Shown: piece after piece, positions 34,190-48,062 of the stretch | Layout: each line of letters opens with the position of its first letter | Numbering within the stretch: position 1 is the first letter of the stretch | From: Ampullaceana balthica | Lineage: Eukaryota; Mollusca; Gastropoda; Lymnaeidae | DNA: 64,000 nucleotides | NCBI GenBank assembly: GCA_944989445.1 | Contig: CALYLW010000325.1 | Coordinates: forward strand, 49,439 to 113,438 | Direction of reading: 5' to 3' | The notes under the pieces: model-generated | Seen by the model: only the letters and a program-made list of their open reading frames with translations | Databases searched by the model: none | Told to the model about the DNA's origin: nothing | Translations under genes and position numbers: made by a program

Positions 34190-35540
34190 TTGAAAAGTTC
34201 AATCTATTCAGTGAGGCTTCAACTTCTCTGTGGCCAAGAAATGCTACATTTTGCTTACAAAGACATCCAGCCAGATGTGTAAGATATCAGTCCACTTTAG
34301 TTTACATTCTCTCCATCTATGTAATATTTGCAGCATCCATTTTGAGTGCAGCCTAAATCCTGCAACCAATGTTTTCAATTATTCCGATAGCACATAATTT
34401 TGTAACATTTTCTACCACTAATGCAAACCTAGTAGAAAATTTTAATGGTGTTTCCGTAACAGCTAACAATCTTCAGCAAATACAGTAAGGTCTCTGACAG
34501 ACCGTGTGAATAAACTATAAACCATACAGGATCGCAATATTTTCTCGAGAATGGCCCCGTCCTTGTTATGAAAAGAGCTTTTTCCTATTCTAATAATTTC
34601 AGACCGAAAATGATCCTCAGCTTTAACGGATGCATTACACAGAGACGCGTCTGACAAAAATTTTCACCTGGCTTTCATGAACTTGATTCATCCACACATT
34701 TACAGCGTCTTTTTGGTTTTAATTAACATCATCAGCATTAAGTATACCGTGTTCTAACTGTTTACTTCATTCAATTGTATCGTTGGGTAAGCACTTCCAT
34801 TTTCTGCGCAATTTGTCGTTCTAAAAATGCATGCTGCTGGTATCCGAGAAATCGGTTTGAATGGTTTAGCTAGGGTTATGTATACGAACCGTGGTGATCA
34901 TTTAGCTTCTAGATTCGACTAAGCTTGGATTCTGATAGTAATCTTAATGGGTAAAAACCCCCCGCGCCCTCACCCCTGGCTGGCAGAAACTATGCGGTTT
35001 ATAACAATAAACGCCGTGTTACATGAAGAAATAAAATAGTGAGCAATATAAATGATTATTTGCGCCGTGTTTATTAAGATAACGAACACAATGATCAATT
35101 GTACAAAGGTTCAAAAGTAACAGGCTATGGACTATCCAAAACACAAAACACTAAGGTGGCAACTAAAATCCACTAGTTGATATTAAGGACATCTTGAAAA
35201 AAGTTAGGTAAATGTGAAAAAATTATCAAAAGATAATTGGTAATGACATACATGAATAAAATATCATTCGGTTAATGTTAATGTTTCTTTGCGATTTGAT
35301 ATGTATACATTTTAATTGTTCGTTGAATAATGTTCAATTTTGTGTTTTTTAACCTAAATATGATGTTGCCTTAATTTTCTAATATCAACTATACCATCTT
35401 ACGACTAAGCTGTTTCCACCAAACAAAACTGTCCAGTTGGCGGACAAGACTGACTCTTTGGCCACAAAAGGTGAGACGATTCTCTGTAAACCCTTCTAAC
35501 AACTTCATCTCCAGTGTCCAACGTTACTGAGTCTCAATCT
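34190..35540. other. 3' flank of pseudogene C
   Basis: Homologous to flanks of B, D and E. It preserves uninserted sites for the family-R elements found at 3493 and 43948. No gene is seen. Confidence 0.6.
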
Positions 35541-37192
35541 AGACAGAAGTCGAGAGAATGCCGCTCGTCGCCCGCCGCATCTACAGAGTGGACATATTTC
35601 TCTAGTCGGTACTTGGTGGTGACAAGCTTTGATATACGACCGCCTTCGGCCTTGTTGGTCTCAGCGTCCCACCGTTCGATATGATCGTGATTTTCGCATG
35701 GGCATTGCAGTTTAATCCGTACTCTGTCTGACCTGCCAGTGGACTTGTCCTGCGCTGTAACAAGAAGAATTGCTCCATGGTCAATGTTGAGAGTGACGTG
35801 TATCTGTGGTACGCCCCATGGGGGCCGGGTTGATGCCCGTCAGACGAAGCTTACCGATGAGGCGTTTGTCCTTCGTCCCGGTGCCCTCACCTTCAAACAC
35901 GAGAATGTCGACACCGGTCTGGTTGTCCGAGGAGGTGGTGAAGATCTGAGACGATCGTGTCGGGATGGCCGTGCCCCTCGCCACCAGCGTGGTCATCAAA
36001 CCCGTCGCCCGTTTCGACGCCCATGGATATTGGGGTCACTCTGACTGGCACACCATGTTCCCTGGAGGCAGCGTGCAGTGCGGCCCCATACGCAACATCT
36101 TCGTCAGGATTGAACGATTGCTGCAGCTTCCTGCCGTTGAAGAACTCTCTTACAATCTCCTGCACTTTCGGGATTCGGGTAGAGCCCCCGACCAAGATAA
36201 CATTTGTGATCATTCCTTTATCCAGTTTGGCTTCTCTGAGTGCAGACTCTACCCGCAGGAATCGTCAATCTGAACAAGTCTTGACACAGATCCTCGAACA
36301 TCGTCCTGGATATTTTGATGTTAAAGTCTATATCCTGGAACAGGGATTCTATCTCAACGGATGCTTCTGTAAAGCTGGACAATGTCTTCTTGGCTCGCTC
36401 ACAAGCCGTCTGAAGACGTGCTATCGCCCTTGGATCTCCACTTATGTCGAGTTTGTGTTTCCGATTGAACTCCTGTATGCAGTGTGAAACCAGACGCTTG
36501 TCGAAGTCTTCGCCACCGAGGTGGGAATCGCCTGTAGCGGCCTTCACCTCAAAGAGGGCATACGTGTTGGCGGCAAGGATGGTCACGTCATAGGTCCCAC
36601 CGCCGAGATCAAGGACCAAAATATGGCCAGCTTGGAAGCAGTGAGACATAATTGCAGCACAAGGTTCGTGGATAATCATTGGATTCAGCCCAGCAAGTCT
36701 GCCGGCTTGGATTGTGGCCTGCTGCTGGAGATCGTTGTAACGAGCAGGCACTGCGATCAGAGCGCGTGAAACTTTTTGACCAACGAAAGCCTCGGCCGTC
36801 TCTTTTAATTTCACCAGAACCATCGAGATGATTTCCTCGGGTGAAAACAGCGACGTCTCACCTTTAACCTCCACGCTGATCCTCGGTTGACCTTCGACCT
36901 CCACGACCTTGAACGGAAAGAGTTTCATGTCAGACTGCACGGTGGCGTCGCTGAAGCTGCATCCAATAAGCCTCCTAGCGCCAAAGATCGTGTTTTCTGG
37001 GTTAAAGGCAGCTTGGTTTCTGGCTGCGTCGCCGACGAGTCTTCCGTCGTTCGTGAAAGCGACGCAGCTCGCAGTGATCCCGCTTCCCTCTTCATTGATA
37101 ATTACATTATTTTTTCCGTTGCTGAAAACCGCAACCTTGATATTGGTTGTGCCCAAATCAATTCCTATTACGGGTTCTTTGTTTCCATAGCT
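35541..37192 (-). pseudogene. Hsp70-like pseudogene C, main exon
   Basis: Starts after a strong acceptor (ctcttctcctttatag) with [21 protein letters not shown]. An in-frame TAG lies immediately upstream, which confirms that exon 1 must be spliced on. Signature blocks [13 protein letters not shown] and [13 protein letters not shown] are present, and the Lys71 position is Arg. At least three frameshifts relative to D break it: near 36254 (extra C before the VESALREAK region), near 35999 (extra C) and near 35815. The C-terminal block is recognisable down to the 35540s. MFQ subfamily. Sequencing error could explain one indel but hardly all three. Confidence 0.88.
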
Positions 37193-37702
37193 CTATAAAG
37201 GAGAAGAGAATAAAATACATAATATTGGGATGCAAACGGGGCATTTTCATATTTTAATAACTGAGTAATTATCTCATTTAATTTCTAAAGCTTTTTAATA
37301 TGAATTTTTGTTAGCATGTAACATTAATAATACACTGAAACTGTGGGGAAGCCAAAAGTTTTAAGTTATAGTTTCGAAATTCACATGAAATAGTGAAACG
37401 AATTCGTCGCAACTTGATATTAAAAGAACTGAACATTAAATGAAGATTAAAAGTTTTAAAAAAATGTCATTCATCGGCAGACAAAATCATAATTTAAAAA
37501 TATAGAAATGAATTTGAAAAAAAAACCCCAACAACATCAACAAAATTAGAAATTATTGCGAATGGGGACAATGTATATTTTAAAAATTATATAAATTAAG
37601 AAAAATATCTTACTAGCATAGTTAAAATTTATAAGTTTTTATTTTCTCAGTTTTAAACGGTTTTTGGTTTTATTTCACTTATGGGCCCCTATGGCGCCAA
37701 TC

Positions 37703-38260
37703 CTCTTATCTTATCTTATCTTATCTTAACTTATCTTATCTTATCTTATCTGTTACAGACGCTCCTTCTATACAGAAGATTATTTTGCGTCCTACGTTTA
37801 TCTATGGTTTGTGTGTAGTCCTGCATTTTTATTAGAGATTTAAATGTTGACAAAGTGTCGGTTTTCCTAGTTTCTTCAAGCAACCCATACCACGCCCGAA
37901 TCGCGGACTGGAAGAACGAAAATGTGTATGTGTTAGTTCTTGCATACGGGATAAGAAAGGTGTTTTTATCCTTATGTCTATCTGAGGGTTGTTTTAAGTT
38001 ATCTTTGTGTTGTATTTCTAAATTAAAATTAATTGCTTTACGCACGATTACTACTGAACTCTTGGTTCTTCTATTCTCTAGTGTTTCAAGGTTTAATGAT
38101 TTAACTAATGGTGTTATTCTTGTCAGTTTTGAATATTCTCCAGTAATGAATCTGGCAGCTCTTTTTTTGAATTTGTTATAGTTTATCAATGTTTTCTTTG
38201 GTGGATGGGTCCCATACAGAAGATACATATTGGCATATTCTAGTACAGGTCTCACTAAAA
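37703..38260 (-). mobile_element. CR1/L2-like LINE, 5' truncated, with pentanucleotide tail
   Basis: Minus-strand frame 38255-37746 encodes RPVLEYANMYLLYGTHPPKK, KKRAARFITGEYSKLTRIT and NLETLENRRTKSSVVIV, the C-terminal region of CR1-clade RT. The 3' end is a (GATAA)n tail (plus strand ttatc repeats at 37703-37751). The B intron near 24850-24880 lacks it, so it inserted after the duplication. Confidence 0.82.
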
Positions 38261-38476
38261 CATGTCAGGACAAAAAAGATGGTGGCCAAACTTAAGAACG
38301 TTAAGCATACATTTATCTGGTTCTTGAAAACGGCCCAAATAATTAACGTAGTTTATTTATATGTCACTTATATTGTTCCGGCTTGATTTTACTCGACTTA
38401 AAAAAATACGGCGAAAATATCTAATTAGGTATATGTTTGTTTATCATATAGAATGGGACTGCAATAAAGCCTTTAA

Positions 38477-38637
38477 ATAAAATACAAAATACACAAACAA
38501 ATTGTGCAATGAGAATTTATTTTATGTTGTACCGATGAAGGCATTAGCCGAAACGTTTACTGTCGTGTCAGTCTAAAAATAAAGCTCAAATTTATTGTTT
38601 TCATTGCACAATTTGTTTGTGTATTTTGTATTTTATA
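38477..38637 (+). mobile_element. Penelope-like terminal fragment with hammerhead-like motif
   Basis: Two inverted arms (38477-38511 and 38601-38637, aaatacacaaacaaattgtg and its complement) flank accgatgaaggcattagc followed by cgaaacg (38531-38555). That motif is typical of Penelope-like elements, where it forms a hammerhead ribozyme. Here the core reads CCGATGA instead of CTGATGA, so activity is doubtful. Confidence 0.55.
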
Positions 38638-38664
38638 TATTTGTTATTTGTTTTGAAAACTTAC

Positions 38665-38712
38665 AAAATATTTTAAAGCGTGGCTTATACTGGTTAAGAA
38701 ACTTTGGAACAT
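38665..38712 (-). CDS. Exon 1 of Hsp70 copy C (16 codons)
   Basis: ATG at 38710-38712 opens MFQSFLTSISHALKYF, followed by GTAAGT in phase 0. It fits the main-exon acceptor at 37193. Conserved FLTS core with copies A, B, D and E. Part of a pseudogene because the main exon is frameshifted. Confidence 0.8.
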
Positions 38713-38860
38713 CTTTGTCTTTTTCAAAGTTAAATCTAAAAAAATTTCAATGGAATGACTGGAATATTGCATGAAAATGGAGGAAGCTTGGTGCCATTCG
38801 GTGCTGAATGTGTTGGGAATAAAAACTCATTTTGGTGAGAAACCAAAGCCTTCCACTCCA
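38713..38860 (-). promoter_or_regulatory. Conserved block upstream of exon 1 (copy C)
   Basis: Same block as in A, B, D and E (ctggaatattgc near 38760, then gtgccattcggtgctgaatg). Probably 5' UTR and proximal promoter. Confidence 0.42.
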
Positions 38861-38929
38861 CAAATATTTTAGTACTTTCTCAACAGGCCTTGTCATACTA
38901 TGCCGAAATCTATCAATAGAAATACTAGG

Positions 38930-39120
38930 GGTCGTAGGGCACGTGGGTGCCCACTTTTTTCAAAAGCTGAAGTAACTTAATCATGTTTGATAAATACGAA
39001 ATATTAAACTTCCTGAAATGTACACAAAGTATTTTATAATTGTTTGGGTAATTGACGTCATGTAATATTTTACGGCGAGAAACACCACACGCTCTGTTAA
39101 TCACGAAACCAAAATGATTA
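38930..39120 (+). repeat. Fragment of the GGCGCC-type repeat
   Basis: Shares tgtttgataaatacgaaata and gaaatgtacacaaagtattt with 13080-13170. The GGCGCC palindrome itself is degenerate here. Confidence 0.5.
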
Positions 39121-39167
39121 TGATTTTACGTCTATATTTTCAAATTTAAAAAAATGCTGATTATATT

Positions 39168-39170
<3 letters not shown>

Positions 39171-39250
<80 letters not shown>
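39171..39250. repeat. (TA)n microsatellite
   Basis: About 80 bp of uninterrupted TA dinucleotides. Confidence 0.98.
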
Positions 39251-39253
<3 letters not shown>

Positions 39254-39306
39254 GGGGCTTTATATAATAATATCTTTTTTAAGGACAAATTTCATAAAAA
39301 TGTAAT

Positions 39307-39614
39307 GATCCTACATGTGGAAAAAAAAATCAGAAGGCTCGAGCCTAATGCTCTTTATGGGTCTTCCCGGAAGACCCTCTCAGCTATCTGGCCCCCAAGG
39401 GGACGTAACAGCTGAGAACGCAGCGGTCGCTTCTGAAGCGGCCACCTGGGCATTCAGGACACAAAGTCGAAAATGCCTCCCACTAAATTGGGCCTCACAA
39501 GGAGGGGTGGAATTCCCTACTACGACCCGCTACCACTTTGGCGCCACCACGGCAAAGCATACGGGTCTCCATGGTTAGGACCGCCACAGAGGTAGGTCTC
39601 TGATGATCCCCCGC
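39307..39614. mobile_element. Unclassified 308-bp GC-rich insertion with 15-bp target duplication
   Basis: Perfect flanking duplication tcataaaaatgtaat (39292-39306 and 39615-39629). The body is much more GC-rich than its surroundings, starts gatcctacatgtgg and ends gatgatcccccgc. No poly(A) tail, inverted ends or clear box A and B. The long duplication suggests a retroposed sequence. Confidence 0.75.
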
Positions 39615-39711
39615 TCATAAAAATGTAATAAAAGATACGAGTCAATATGTAAATGTAGGTATATTGAGAAGGATGTAACTTATCAGCTATTTGTTAATTC
39701 TTCGTTAAATT

Positions 39712-39830
39712 AAAATACAAAATACACAAACAAATTGTGCAATGAAAACAATAAATTTGAGCTTTATTTTAAACTAAAACTACAATAGACGTTTCGGCTA
39801 ATGCCTTCATCAGTACATTAACATAAAATA
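39712..39830 (-). mobile_element. Penelope-like terminal fragment with hammerhead core (minus strand)
   Basis: Minus strand reads CTGATGA, then AGGC-ATTA-GCC (stem-loop II), then GAAACG (39785-39815), followed by the same arm as at 38590-38637. CTGATGA, a stem and GAAA make the conserved hammerhead core. In Penelope-like elements this self-cleaving RNA lies in the terminal repeat. Confidence 0.6.
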
Positions 39831-40380
39831 GAAACTTACATAAGTAATATGTAAATTAAGATAGCTAAGGGGCCGACCATAAAGTACTTCACGCTTCAGA
39901 GGGGGAAGGGGTGTAAGAAAGTGTGACTGTTTGTGAGAGTGGGAGAGGGGTCCAGCCATGTGTGACTTCACGTGTTTTATATTAAATTTTAATTATTCTG
40001 TTAATAAAAAAAAGTGTTTTTGTTCAAAAGTGTGACGTACTTTAGGGGGGGGGGTTCCGAGATTTGTGACAGTTTGTGACAGGGGGGGGTAAAAATGGTC
40101 AAAAATAGCGTGTCATAATTTATGGAGGGCCCCTTAATGGACAAGAAAAAGGAAAAACGGTTTCGCAATTTTACTATGCTAACAATTTTGAGAACATAGA
40201 GATTCGACTGTATTTATGCTTCAAAACATTGTTCCGCTAAAATGTAATATAAAAAATAGAACATTACGCATTATGCTATGATGTTGTCTGGTTTTAGAAA
40301 TGACAAAGCCTATAGATGGTCTTTAAATTAAATAAAATCCATTTATCTAGTTCACAATCAGAAGAATAGGATTGATTTAG

Positions 40381-40790
40381 AAACAAATAACATTGTTCAA
40401 TATTACAGGGAGATGATAAAATGTGGTGGCAATTTTCGGAAAAATAGCGAGCCCCGTTTTTATTTATGAAATTAACAGTGCTTATACCATTCAGGGCAAA
40501 TTTACTTTTAATATATATTTTTAAAAAATAGGGTATTATATATTTTTTTATAGCTTTGTAACTAAATTACTGATACATTGATTGACGCTGGAACGCTCAA
40601 TAAAATACGAATATAAAATTAAATCCTAAATCACTTTAGTGAGACCTGTACTAGAATACGCATCTTCTGTATGGGACCCATCCACCAAAGAAAACATTGA
40701 AAAACTAGAACAAATTATAAAAAAAAAGAGCTGCCAGATTCATCACTGGAGAGTATTCAACAGTGACAAGAATAACACCATTATGACTGT
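40381..40790 (+). mobile_element. CR1/L2-like fragment and adjoining DNA, uninterrupted paralogue
   Basis: Paralogous to 7640-7667 plus 9039-9061, 9249-9419 and 19446-19650, with none of the three hAT insertions. The right part encodes RPVLEYASSVWDPSTKENI. Confidence 0.7.
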
Positions 40791-41065
40791 CTCTCTCTCT
40801 CTCTCTCTTTTTTTTTACTTACTCCTAGATGTATAATAATTATTATATGATTAAATTACATTGCTGTACCTAAACTACAAAAAAATAATTTAAAAAAAAT
40901 AAAAAAAAATAAAAAAATTATAAATTAGAAAAATTTAAAATTAAACAATTGTGTTAATATTAATAAAGAATCCTTTTTGTTTTAAAAATCTGGGGATTTT
41001 ATCTCTTTATCACGTAGCATTTGTGTATCCTGTGTTTTCGATATATTATGCACCAAACGAGCGTG

Positions 41066-41410
41066 TGTATTATCTTATCTTATCCTATCTTATTTTATCT
41101 TATCCTATCTTATCTTATCTGTTAAAGACGCTCTTTCTGTAAAGAAGATTATTGCATCCTACGCTTAACCATGGTTTATGTCCAGTCTTACAATTTTATT
41201 AGAGATTTAAATGTTGATTGAGTGTTGATTTTCCTGGTTTCCTCTGGCAACCTACTCCACGCCCGAATTTCGGACGGTAAGAGCGATAATTTTAATATGT
41301 TTTGCTCTTGCCTAAGGAATAACAAATGTGTTTTTATCCCTTTGTCTATCTGAGAGTTTTATTAGGTTATCTTTTTGTTGCATTTCCAAGTAAGAATCAA
41401 TTCCTTTATT
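41066..41410 (-). mobile_element. CR1/L2-like LINE 3' fragment with pentanucleotide tail
   Basis: Homologous to 37703-38060, with ttatc/cctatc repeats at the 3' (left) end. The reading frame is decayed. Confidence 0.7.
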
Positions 41411-42039
41411 TAATATTTTCTGATCCGCACCGGTGAAAACCTACAAGTAAAACAAAGTTACAAAAGTAACGGTTTTGAATAAATTTTATATTAATAAACA
41501 AGTTCCAGGGATTATTGCTGGTATGGTAGCCAGAGGTTGTAGCTAAGTAGAAGTAGATGGTTGATGTGACGGCACTTACGTCGGCTGGTAAAATGATGGT
41601 AGCTGAATACGTCATCGCATGTTGTTTTAGAAATTGTTTGGTCATCAGTAAACGTAGATGCTCTGGAAAGAACGAAACGTTAAGGACAACATATTTATAC
41701 ATTCTTTATCTCCAGTGCCCGGACTGAGACTTCATAAGGCTCCAAGCTACTTGAGGCATGAGGCCCTTTTTATAAGTCCAGGTATTCTCTGTCAGTGCCA
41801 GAGTTAAGCTTGATAAGGCCCTAAGCTATTTGAGATATGGTACCCTTCGTAAGTCCAGATATTCTTTGTCTGTTCCAAATATAAAAATTGATCACTCGAA
41901 CATTTTTTTCGGGGTGGGGGGGTGCTCCAAGAAAGTGGGGGCCCTAAGCTATAGCTTGTGTAGCCTATACGTAAATCCGACACTGTTGATATCTCACTTA
42001 CACTTCTAACAGCCACAACTGTTGCATAACGTGCTTAAT

Positions 42040-42660
42040 AGGGAAAAACAACGTGAAGAAAACAATATGGGGGTCTTGAAACAGAACCAAACTAACATCC
42101 CAATGCTGTCTACAGAGATTTAAAGCAGGAGATTTGCGGGAACTCTAATATTAACTTATGCATATTTTAAAGGATTTAACCTTATGGCACACAGCAATCT
42201 TATCTTAAATACAGTGGCGTAGCTAGGGTTGGTGTCACCAGGTACAGTAAAACCATGGTGTTGAAGCCACCCCCCCCCCAAACCGGGCTACGACTCTCGT
42301 GGTTATACGTGTTCAAGTTGTCCTCAGAAATTAAATGGAGGCCAGATATCAAAGTTTTTAAGAACTGTAACAATGTTATATGTTTATTTTCCCATGCAAT
42401 TAAATGTAATTGAAATTGTCATGTCCTGGTCTCCAAAGCGTAAATCTTTCCACCATTTTCATCAAAATCATTAATATTCATCGTAACCCTTTCAATAGTA
42501 GATAATGTAGTCGTCCTAAGTCTTAGAGTTATTTTAACGCATGGGTTATATTTAGATAACAATACGCCCATTTTTCGAAAGCTCCATTTATTCATTGAAT
42601 TCTTCGCTGTGGCCACAAAGTGCTACATTTTGCTTGCAAAGACATCACGTGACATCCATT
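42040..42660. other. 3' flank of gene D, first part
   Basis: Homologous to 33480-34260 and 1082-1312. No gene is seen. Confidence 0.6.
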
Positions 42661-42721
42661 TGTATATCGGAACGGCCGGAACGCATATTTTTCACAACCT
42701 GAAAAAGCTGTAAGACCAAAC

Positions 42722-43200
42722 ATTAGTTAGTTAGTTAGTTAGTTCCTCTCGGGCCGAAGACGGCACATAGGGCAGAAGTCATTGATTTCCATTTACGACG
42801 ATCCGTCGCCAATTGTATTAGGTCTTGATTATTTCTTAGACCCATGGTTGAGCTTTCTCTTTTGATTGTTCTACGTAGTGTTTCTTTTGGTCTTCCTTGT
42901 TTTCTTTTGCCTTTTGGTGTCCATATGAAGGCCTGTCGTGGTAGTCTTCTCTCGTCCATTCGAAGAACATGACCGATATAATTCCAACGCCTTCTCCTTA
43001 TAAAGTTTGACACATATTCTTGGTTGGTTTCTTCTCTTATTGTTTCATTTGATTTAAAATCACTCCATTTTATATTCACAATTTTTTGGAGGCATTTGTT
43101 CTCGAAGGCAACTAATTTCTTTTCTATAGCTTGAGTGGATTTCCAGCTTTCACATCCATCACGGAATGCCATAACAGGTGTGTCTGCTTGAAAAAAAAGC
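42722..43200 (-). pseudogene. Third RTE-like family, C-terminal RT fragment with (TTAG)n tail
   Basis: Minus-strand frame encodes FRDGCESWKSTQAIEKKLVA, FIRRRRWNYIGHVLRMD and KGKRKQGRPKETLRRTIKRE, typical of the end of RTE-like proteins. The 3' end carries a tandem ttag repeat (42722-42744). 5' truncated, and unlike the other two RTE families in the window. Confidence 0.75.
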
Positions 43201-43947
43201 ACTGGCTAATATCCCCTCCATCGATGTAATATTTTCAGCATCAACTGTTTTGTACAGCCTAAATCCTGCAGCCATTTTTTCCCGTTACTTTGTTAGCGCA
43301 TGATTTTGTAACTTTAGAGATTATCTTCCACCACTAATCAAACCAAGTATAACATTGGTATCAGAGTAATAGGTGTCAATGGTATAATTAGATGAGGTAC
43401 TTCTTTTTTCTATTAGCCCTGGAAAACATTTAGCTTCTAGAAACGACGTGACAGGGAGACTGGTAGTGATTTAAGTGGGTCACGTCCCCCCCATCCCCCT
43501 CCCCCAATGTGGCAGAAACTTTGGGGTTTATTGTTGTGAATGGCGCTTTCCATGATAGAATAAAATATTGGACAATAGAAATGATTATTTGCGCCGTGTT
43601 CAAGATAACAAACAGAAAGATACTTTTTAACAAAGGTTCAAAAGCAACACACAAAAGTGGCAACTAAAATCCACAAGTTGATTAATAAAATAATTATCAA
43701 TAGATCATAAATTTGGGCAAAATTTTATTGATAATAATAAACATGAATAAAAAGTAATTCGGTAAAATGTTTTTAGCCATTTGATTTGTGTACATTTAAT
43801 TGCTTGTCTACGTCATCACGCCACATTTATTTTTTATTGATCAGCTTCATTATTTCAGGAATTAAGATAAGTAAAGCCTCATGTCACTACGAAAGTTACA
43901 CAACACGCCACATTGTCGTTTGTTGAACTATGTTCAATTTTATGTTT
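43201..43947. other. 3' flank of gene D, second part
   Basis: Homologous to 21900-22440 (B) and 50890-51300 (E). A minus-strand AATAAA near 43728 is a candidate poly(A) signal for gene D, but the R cluster separates it from the gene. Confidence 0.5.
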
Positions 43948-45511
<1,564 letters not shown>

Positions 45512-45699
45512 CCTAAATATGGTGTTGCCTTAACTGTCTAATACCAACCCTACAATTTAACGACTAAGCTTTTCCTCCACAAACTTTCCAGTTGGCGGAC
45601 ACGACTGACCATCCCCGGACACTTTGGCCACAAAAGGTGAGTCGATTCTCTGTAAACCCTTTAAACAACTTCATCTCCAGTGTGAAAAGTTACTGAGTC

Positions 45700-47358
45700 T
45701 CAATCTTGACAGAAGTCGAGAGCATGCCGCCCGCCGCCCACCGCATCCACAGAGTGAACATATTTCTCTAGCCGGTACTCGGTGGAGACAAGCTTTGATA
45801 CACAGCCGTCTTCGGCCTTGTTGGTCTCAGCGTCCCACTGTTCGATATCGTCATGATTTCCGCACCTGCATTGAATTTTAATCCGTACGCTGTCTGACCT
45901 GCCAGTTGATTTGTCCTGTGCGCTTACAAGAAGAATTGCTCCATCGTCAATGTGGAAAGTGACAAGGATCTGTGTGACGCCCCTGGGGGCCAGGTTGATG
46001 CCAGTCAGACGAAGCTTACCCACGAGGCGGTTGTCCTTCGTCCCGGTGCCCTCACCTTCAAACACGAGAATGTCGACTCCGGTCTGGTTGTCCGAGGAGG
46101 TGGTGAAAATCTGCGACGTTCTTGTCGGGATGGCCGTGCCCCTCGACACCAGCGTGGTCATCACCCCGTCACCCGTTTCGACGCCCAGGGATATAGGGGT
46201 CAGGCTGGTCGGCACACCGTCGCTATTGAAAGCAGCAAGCTGTGCGGCCCCATACGCAACATCTTCGTCAGGATTGAACGATTGCTGCAGCTTCTTGCCG
46301 TTGAAGAACTCTCTTAAAATCTCCTGCACTTTCGGGATGCGTGTAGAGCCCCCGACCAAGATAACATTTGTGATCATTCCTTTATCCAGTTTGGCTTCTC
46401 TGAGTGCAGACTCCACCGGAGGAATCGTCAATCTGAACAAGTCTTGGCACAGATCCTCGAACATTGTCCTGGATATTTTGATGTTAAAGTCTATAACCTG
46501 GAACAGGGATTCTATCTCAATGGATGCGTCTGTAAAGCTGGACAATGTCTTCTTGGCTCGCTCACAGGCCGTCTGAAGACGTGTCATCGCCCTAGGGTCT
46601 CCACTTATGTCGAGTTTGTGTTTTTGATTAAACTCCTGTATGCAATGTGAAACAAGACGTTTGTCAAAGTCTTCACCGCCGAGGTGGGCATCACCTGTAG
46701 CGGCCTTCACCTCAAAGAGGGCAGACGTGTTGGTGGCAAGGATGGTCACGTCGTAGGTCCCACCGCCGAGATCAAGGACTAAAATATGGCCCGCTTGGAA
46801 GCAGTGAGCCAAAGCGGCAGCAGCTGGTTCCTCAATTATCATTGGATTCAGCCCAGCAAGTCTGCCGGCTTTGATTGTGGCCTGCTGCTGGAAATCGCTG
46901 TAATGAGCAGGCACTGCGATCACAGTGTATGAGACTCTTTGACCAAGGAAAGCCTCGGCCGTCTCTTTCATTTTCGCGAGAACCATCGAGATGATTTCCT
47001 CGGGGGAAAACAGCGACGTCTCACCTTTAACCTCCACGCTGATCCTCGGGCGACCTTCGACATCCACGACCTTGAACGGAAAGAGTTTCATGTCGGACTG
47101 CACGGTGGCATCGCTGAAGCTACGTCCTATCAGCCTCCTAACGCCAAAGATAGTGTTGGATGGGTTAAAGGCAGCTTGGTTTCTGGCTGCGTCGCCGACG
47201 AGTCTTCCGTCGTCCGTGAAAGCGACGCAGCTGGCAGTGATCCTGCTTCCATGGTCGTTGATGATTTTATTAATTTTTCCGTTATGGTAGACCGCAACCT
47301 TGATAGTGGTGGTGCCTAAATCAATTCCAAGCACAGGCTCTCTATTTCTGAAGTTTTT
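45700..47358 (-). CDS. Hsp70-like protein D, main exon
   Basis: An intact 552-codon exon beginning after ttccattctctattaaag (phase 0) as [20 protein letters not shown]. With exon 1 it makes about 568 residues. Nucleotide-binding domain blocks: [48 protein letters not shown]. The substrate-binding beta domain follows, and a truncated lid ends [21 protein letters not shown]. The Lys71 position is Arg (GVRRLIG), DnaK Arg151 is Gln (FQQQA), and the interdomain LLLLD motif is absent. A 7-bp duplication near the end shifts the frame relative to B and E and shortens the tail. It is closest to pseudogene A. Probably cytosolic. No heat-shock element is seen. Confidence 0.9.
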   Translation of the reverse strand, partial: KNFRNREPVLGIDLGTTTIKVAVYHNGKINKIINDHGSRITASCVAFTDDGRLVGDAARNQAAFNPSNTIFGVRRLIGRSFSDATVQSDMKLFPFKVVDVEGRPRISVEVKGETSLFSPEEIISMVLAKMKETAEAFLGQRVSYTVIAVPAHYSDFQQQATIKAGRLAGLNPMIIEEPAAAALAHCFQAGHILVLDLGGGTYDVTILATNTSALFEVKAATGDAHLGGEDFDKRLVSHCIQEFNQKHKLDISGDPRAMTRLQTACERAKKTLSSFTDASIEIESLFQVIDFNIKISRTMFEDLCQDLFRLTIPPVESALREAKLDKGMITNVILVGGSTRIPKVQEILREFFNGKKLQQSFNPDEDVAYGAAQLAAFNSDGVPTSLTPISLGVETGDGVMTTLVSRGTAIPTRTSQIFTTSSDNQTGVDILVFEGEGTGTKDNRLVGKLRLTGINLAPRGVTQILVTFHIDDGAILLVSAQDKSTGRSDSVRIKIQCRCGNHDDIEQWDAETNKAEDGCVSKLVSTEYRLEKYVHSVDAVGGGRHALDFCQD

Positions 47359-48014
47359 CTTTAATAGAGAATGGAATAAATCACTTAATATTGCGATTCA
47401 AACAGGACATTTTTATTTTTTAAGATCTCATTAAATTGCTAGAGCTTTTAAATATAAATATCACTTACAGGTTAAAGGAGTAATTCATTAAAACTACCGA
47501 AAGCCAAAAAATTTAAGTTATGATTTCAAAATTCACATGAAATAGCGAAACAATTTCGTCGCTCTTCGATATTAAAATTAAAGGAACTGAACTTTAAAAA
47601 AGATTTAAAGATTTCTTGTATAAAAAAATACCATTCGTCAGCAGAAGAAAAATTTGTTTTTTTTTAAAAAATGAATTTGAAAAAAATAACAAACAAACTA
47701 GAAATAATGTGCGAATGTGGACAACCATCGGAATACTTCCAATGTCATTCTTAATGATTCTCCATGCCCACTCTCTCCTTTCCTATGTAAGCTCTTACAA
47801 CTCTCTTCATCCTGTCTCTCTATTGGGCTCTGGATTTCAGTGCAGCTAAGTATTATGTGTTTATTAGGTTTATTTGTCTTTGTTCTATTTGTTTGTTGAA
47901 AAGGTTCTATGCCGCCAAAACGTTCGTTGTTTTGTGACGTCTTGTCTAGCTCTTACGTACCCTGTTTTAATTATATCCATCCAATTTAGCTCTACATTTG
48001 TATTGAAAACTTAC
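47359..48014 (-). other. Intron 1 of gene D
   Basis: Donor GTAAGT at 48009-48014 and acceptor at 47359-47360; 656 nt. Contains the same 250-bp block as intron A, roughly 47720-47980. Confidence 0.8.
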
Positions 48015-48062
48015 AAAATGTTTTATAGCGTTGTTAACGCTGGTTAGGAAATCTTGAAACAT
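48015..48062 (-). CDS. Exon 1 of gene D (16 codons)
   Basis: ATG at 48060-48062 opens MFQDFLTSVNNAIKHF, identical in peptide to copy A, and is followed by GTAAGT in phase 0. It supplies the only plausible start for gene D, because the main exon begins without an ATG. No targeting signal is evident. Confidence 0.85.

Larger units (their letters stand above)
37193..38664 (-). other. Intron 1 of pseudogene C
   Basis: Donor GTAAGT at 38659-38664 and acceptor at 37193-37194; 1472 nt. Enlarged by a CR1-like LINE (37703-38260) and a Penelope-like inverted repeat (38477-38637). Confidence 0.75.

Noticed and set aside
45911..46576. Plus-strand open frames of more than 200 codons opposite Hsp70 D (also opposite A, B, E and F)
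   Set aside because: They recur opposite every Hsp70 copy, including pseudogenes, and mirror codon usage of the minus-strand gene. No independent domain is seen.
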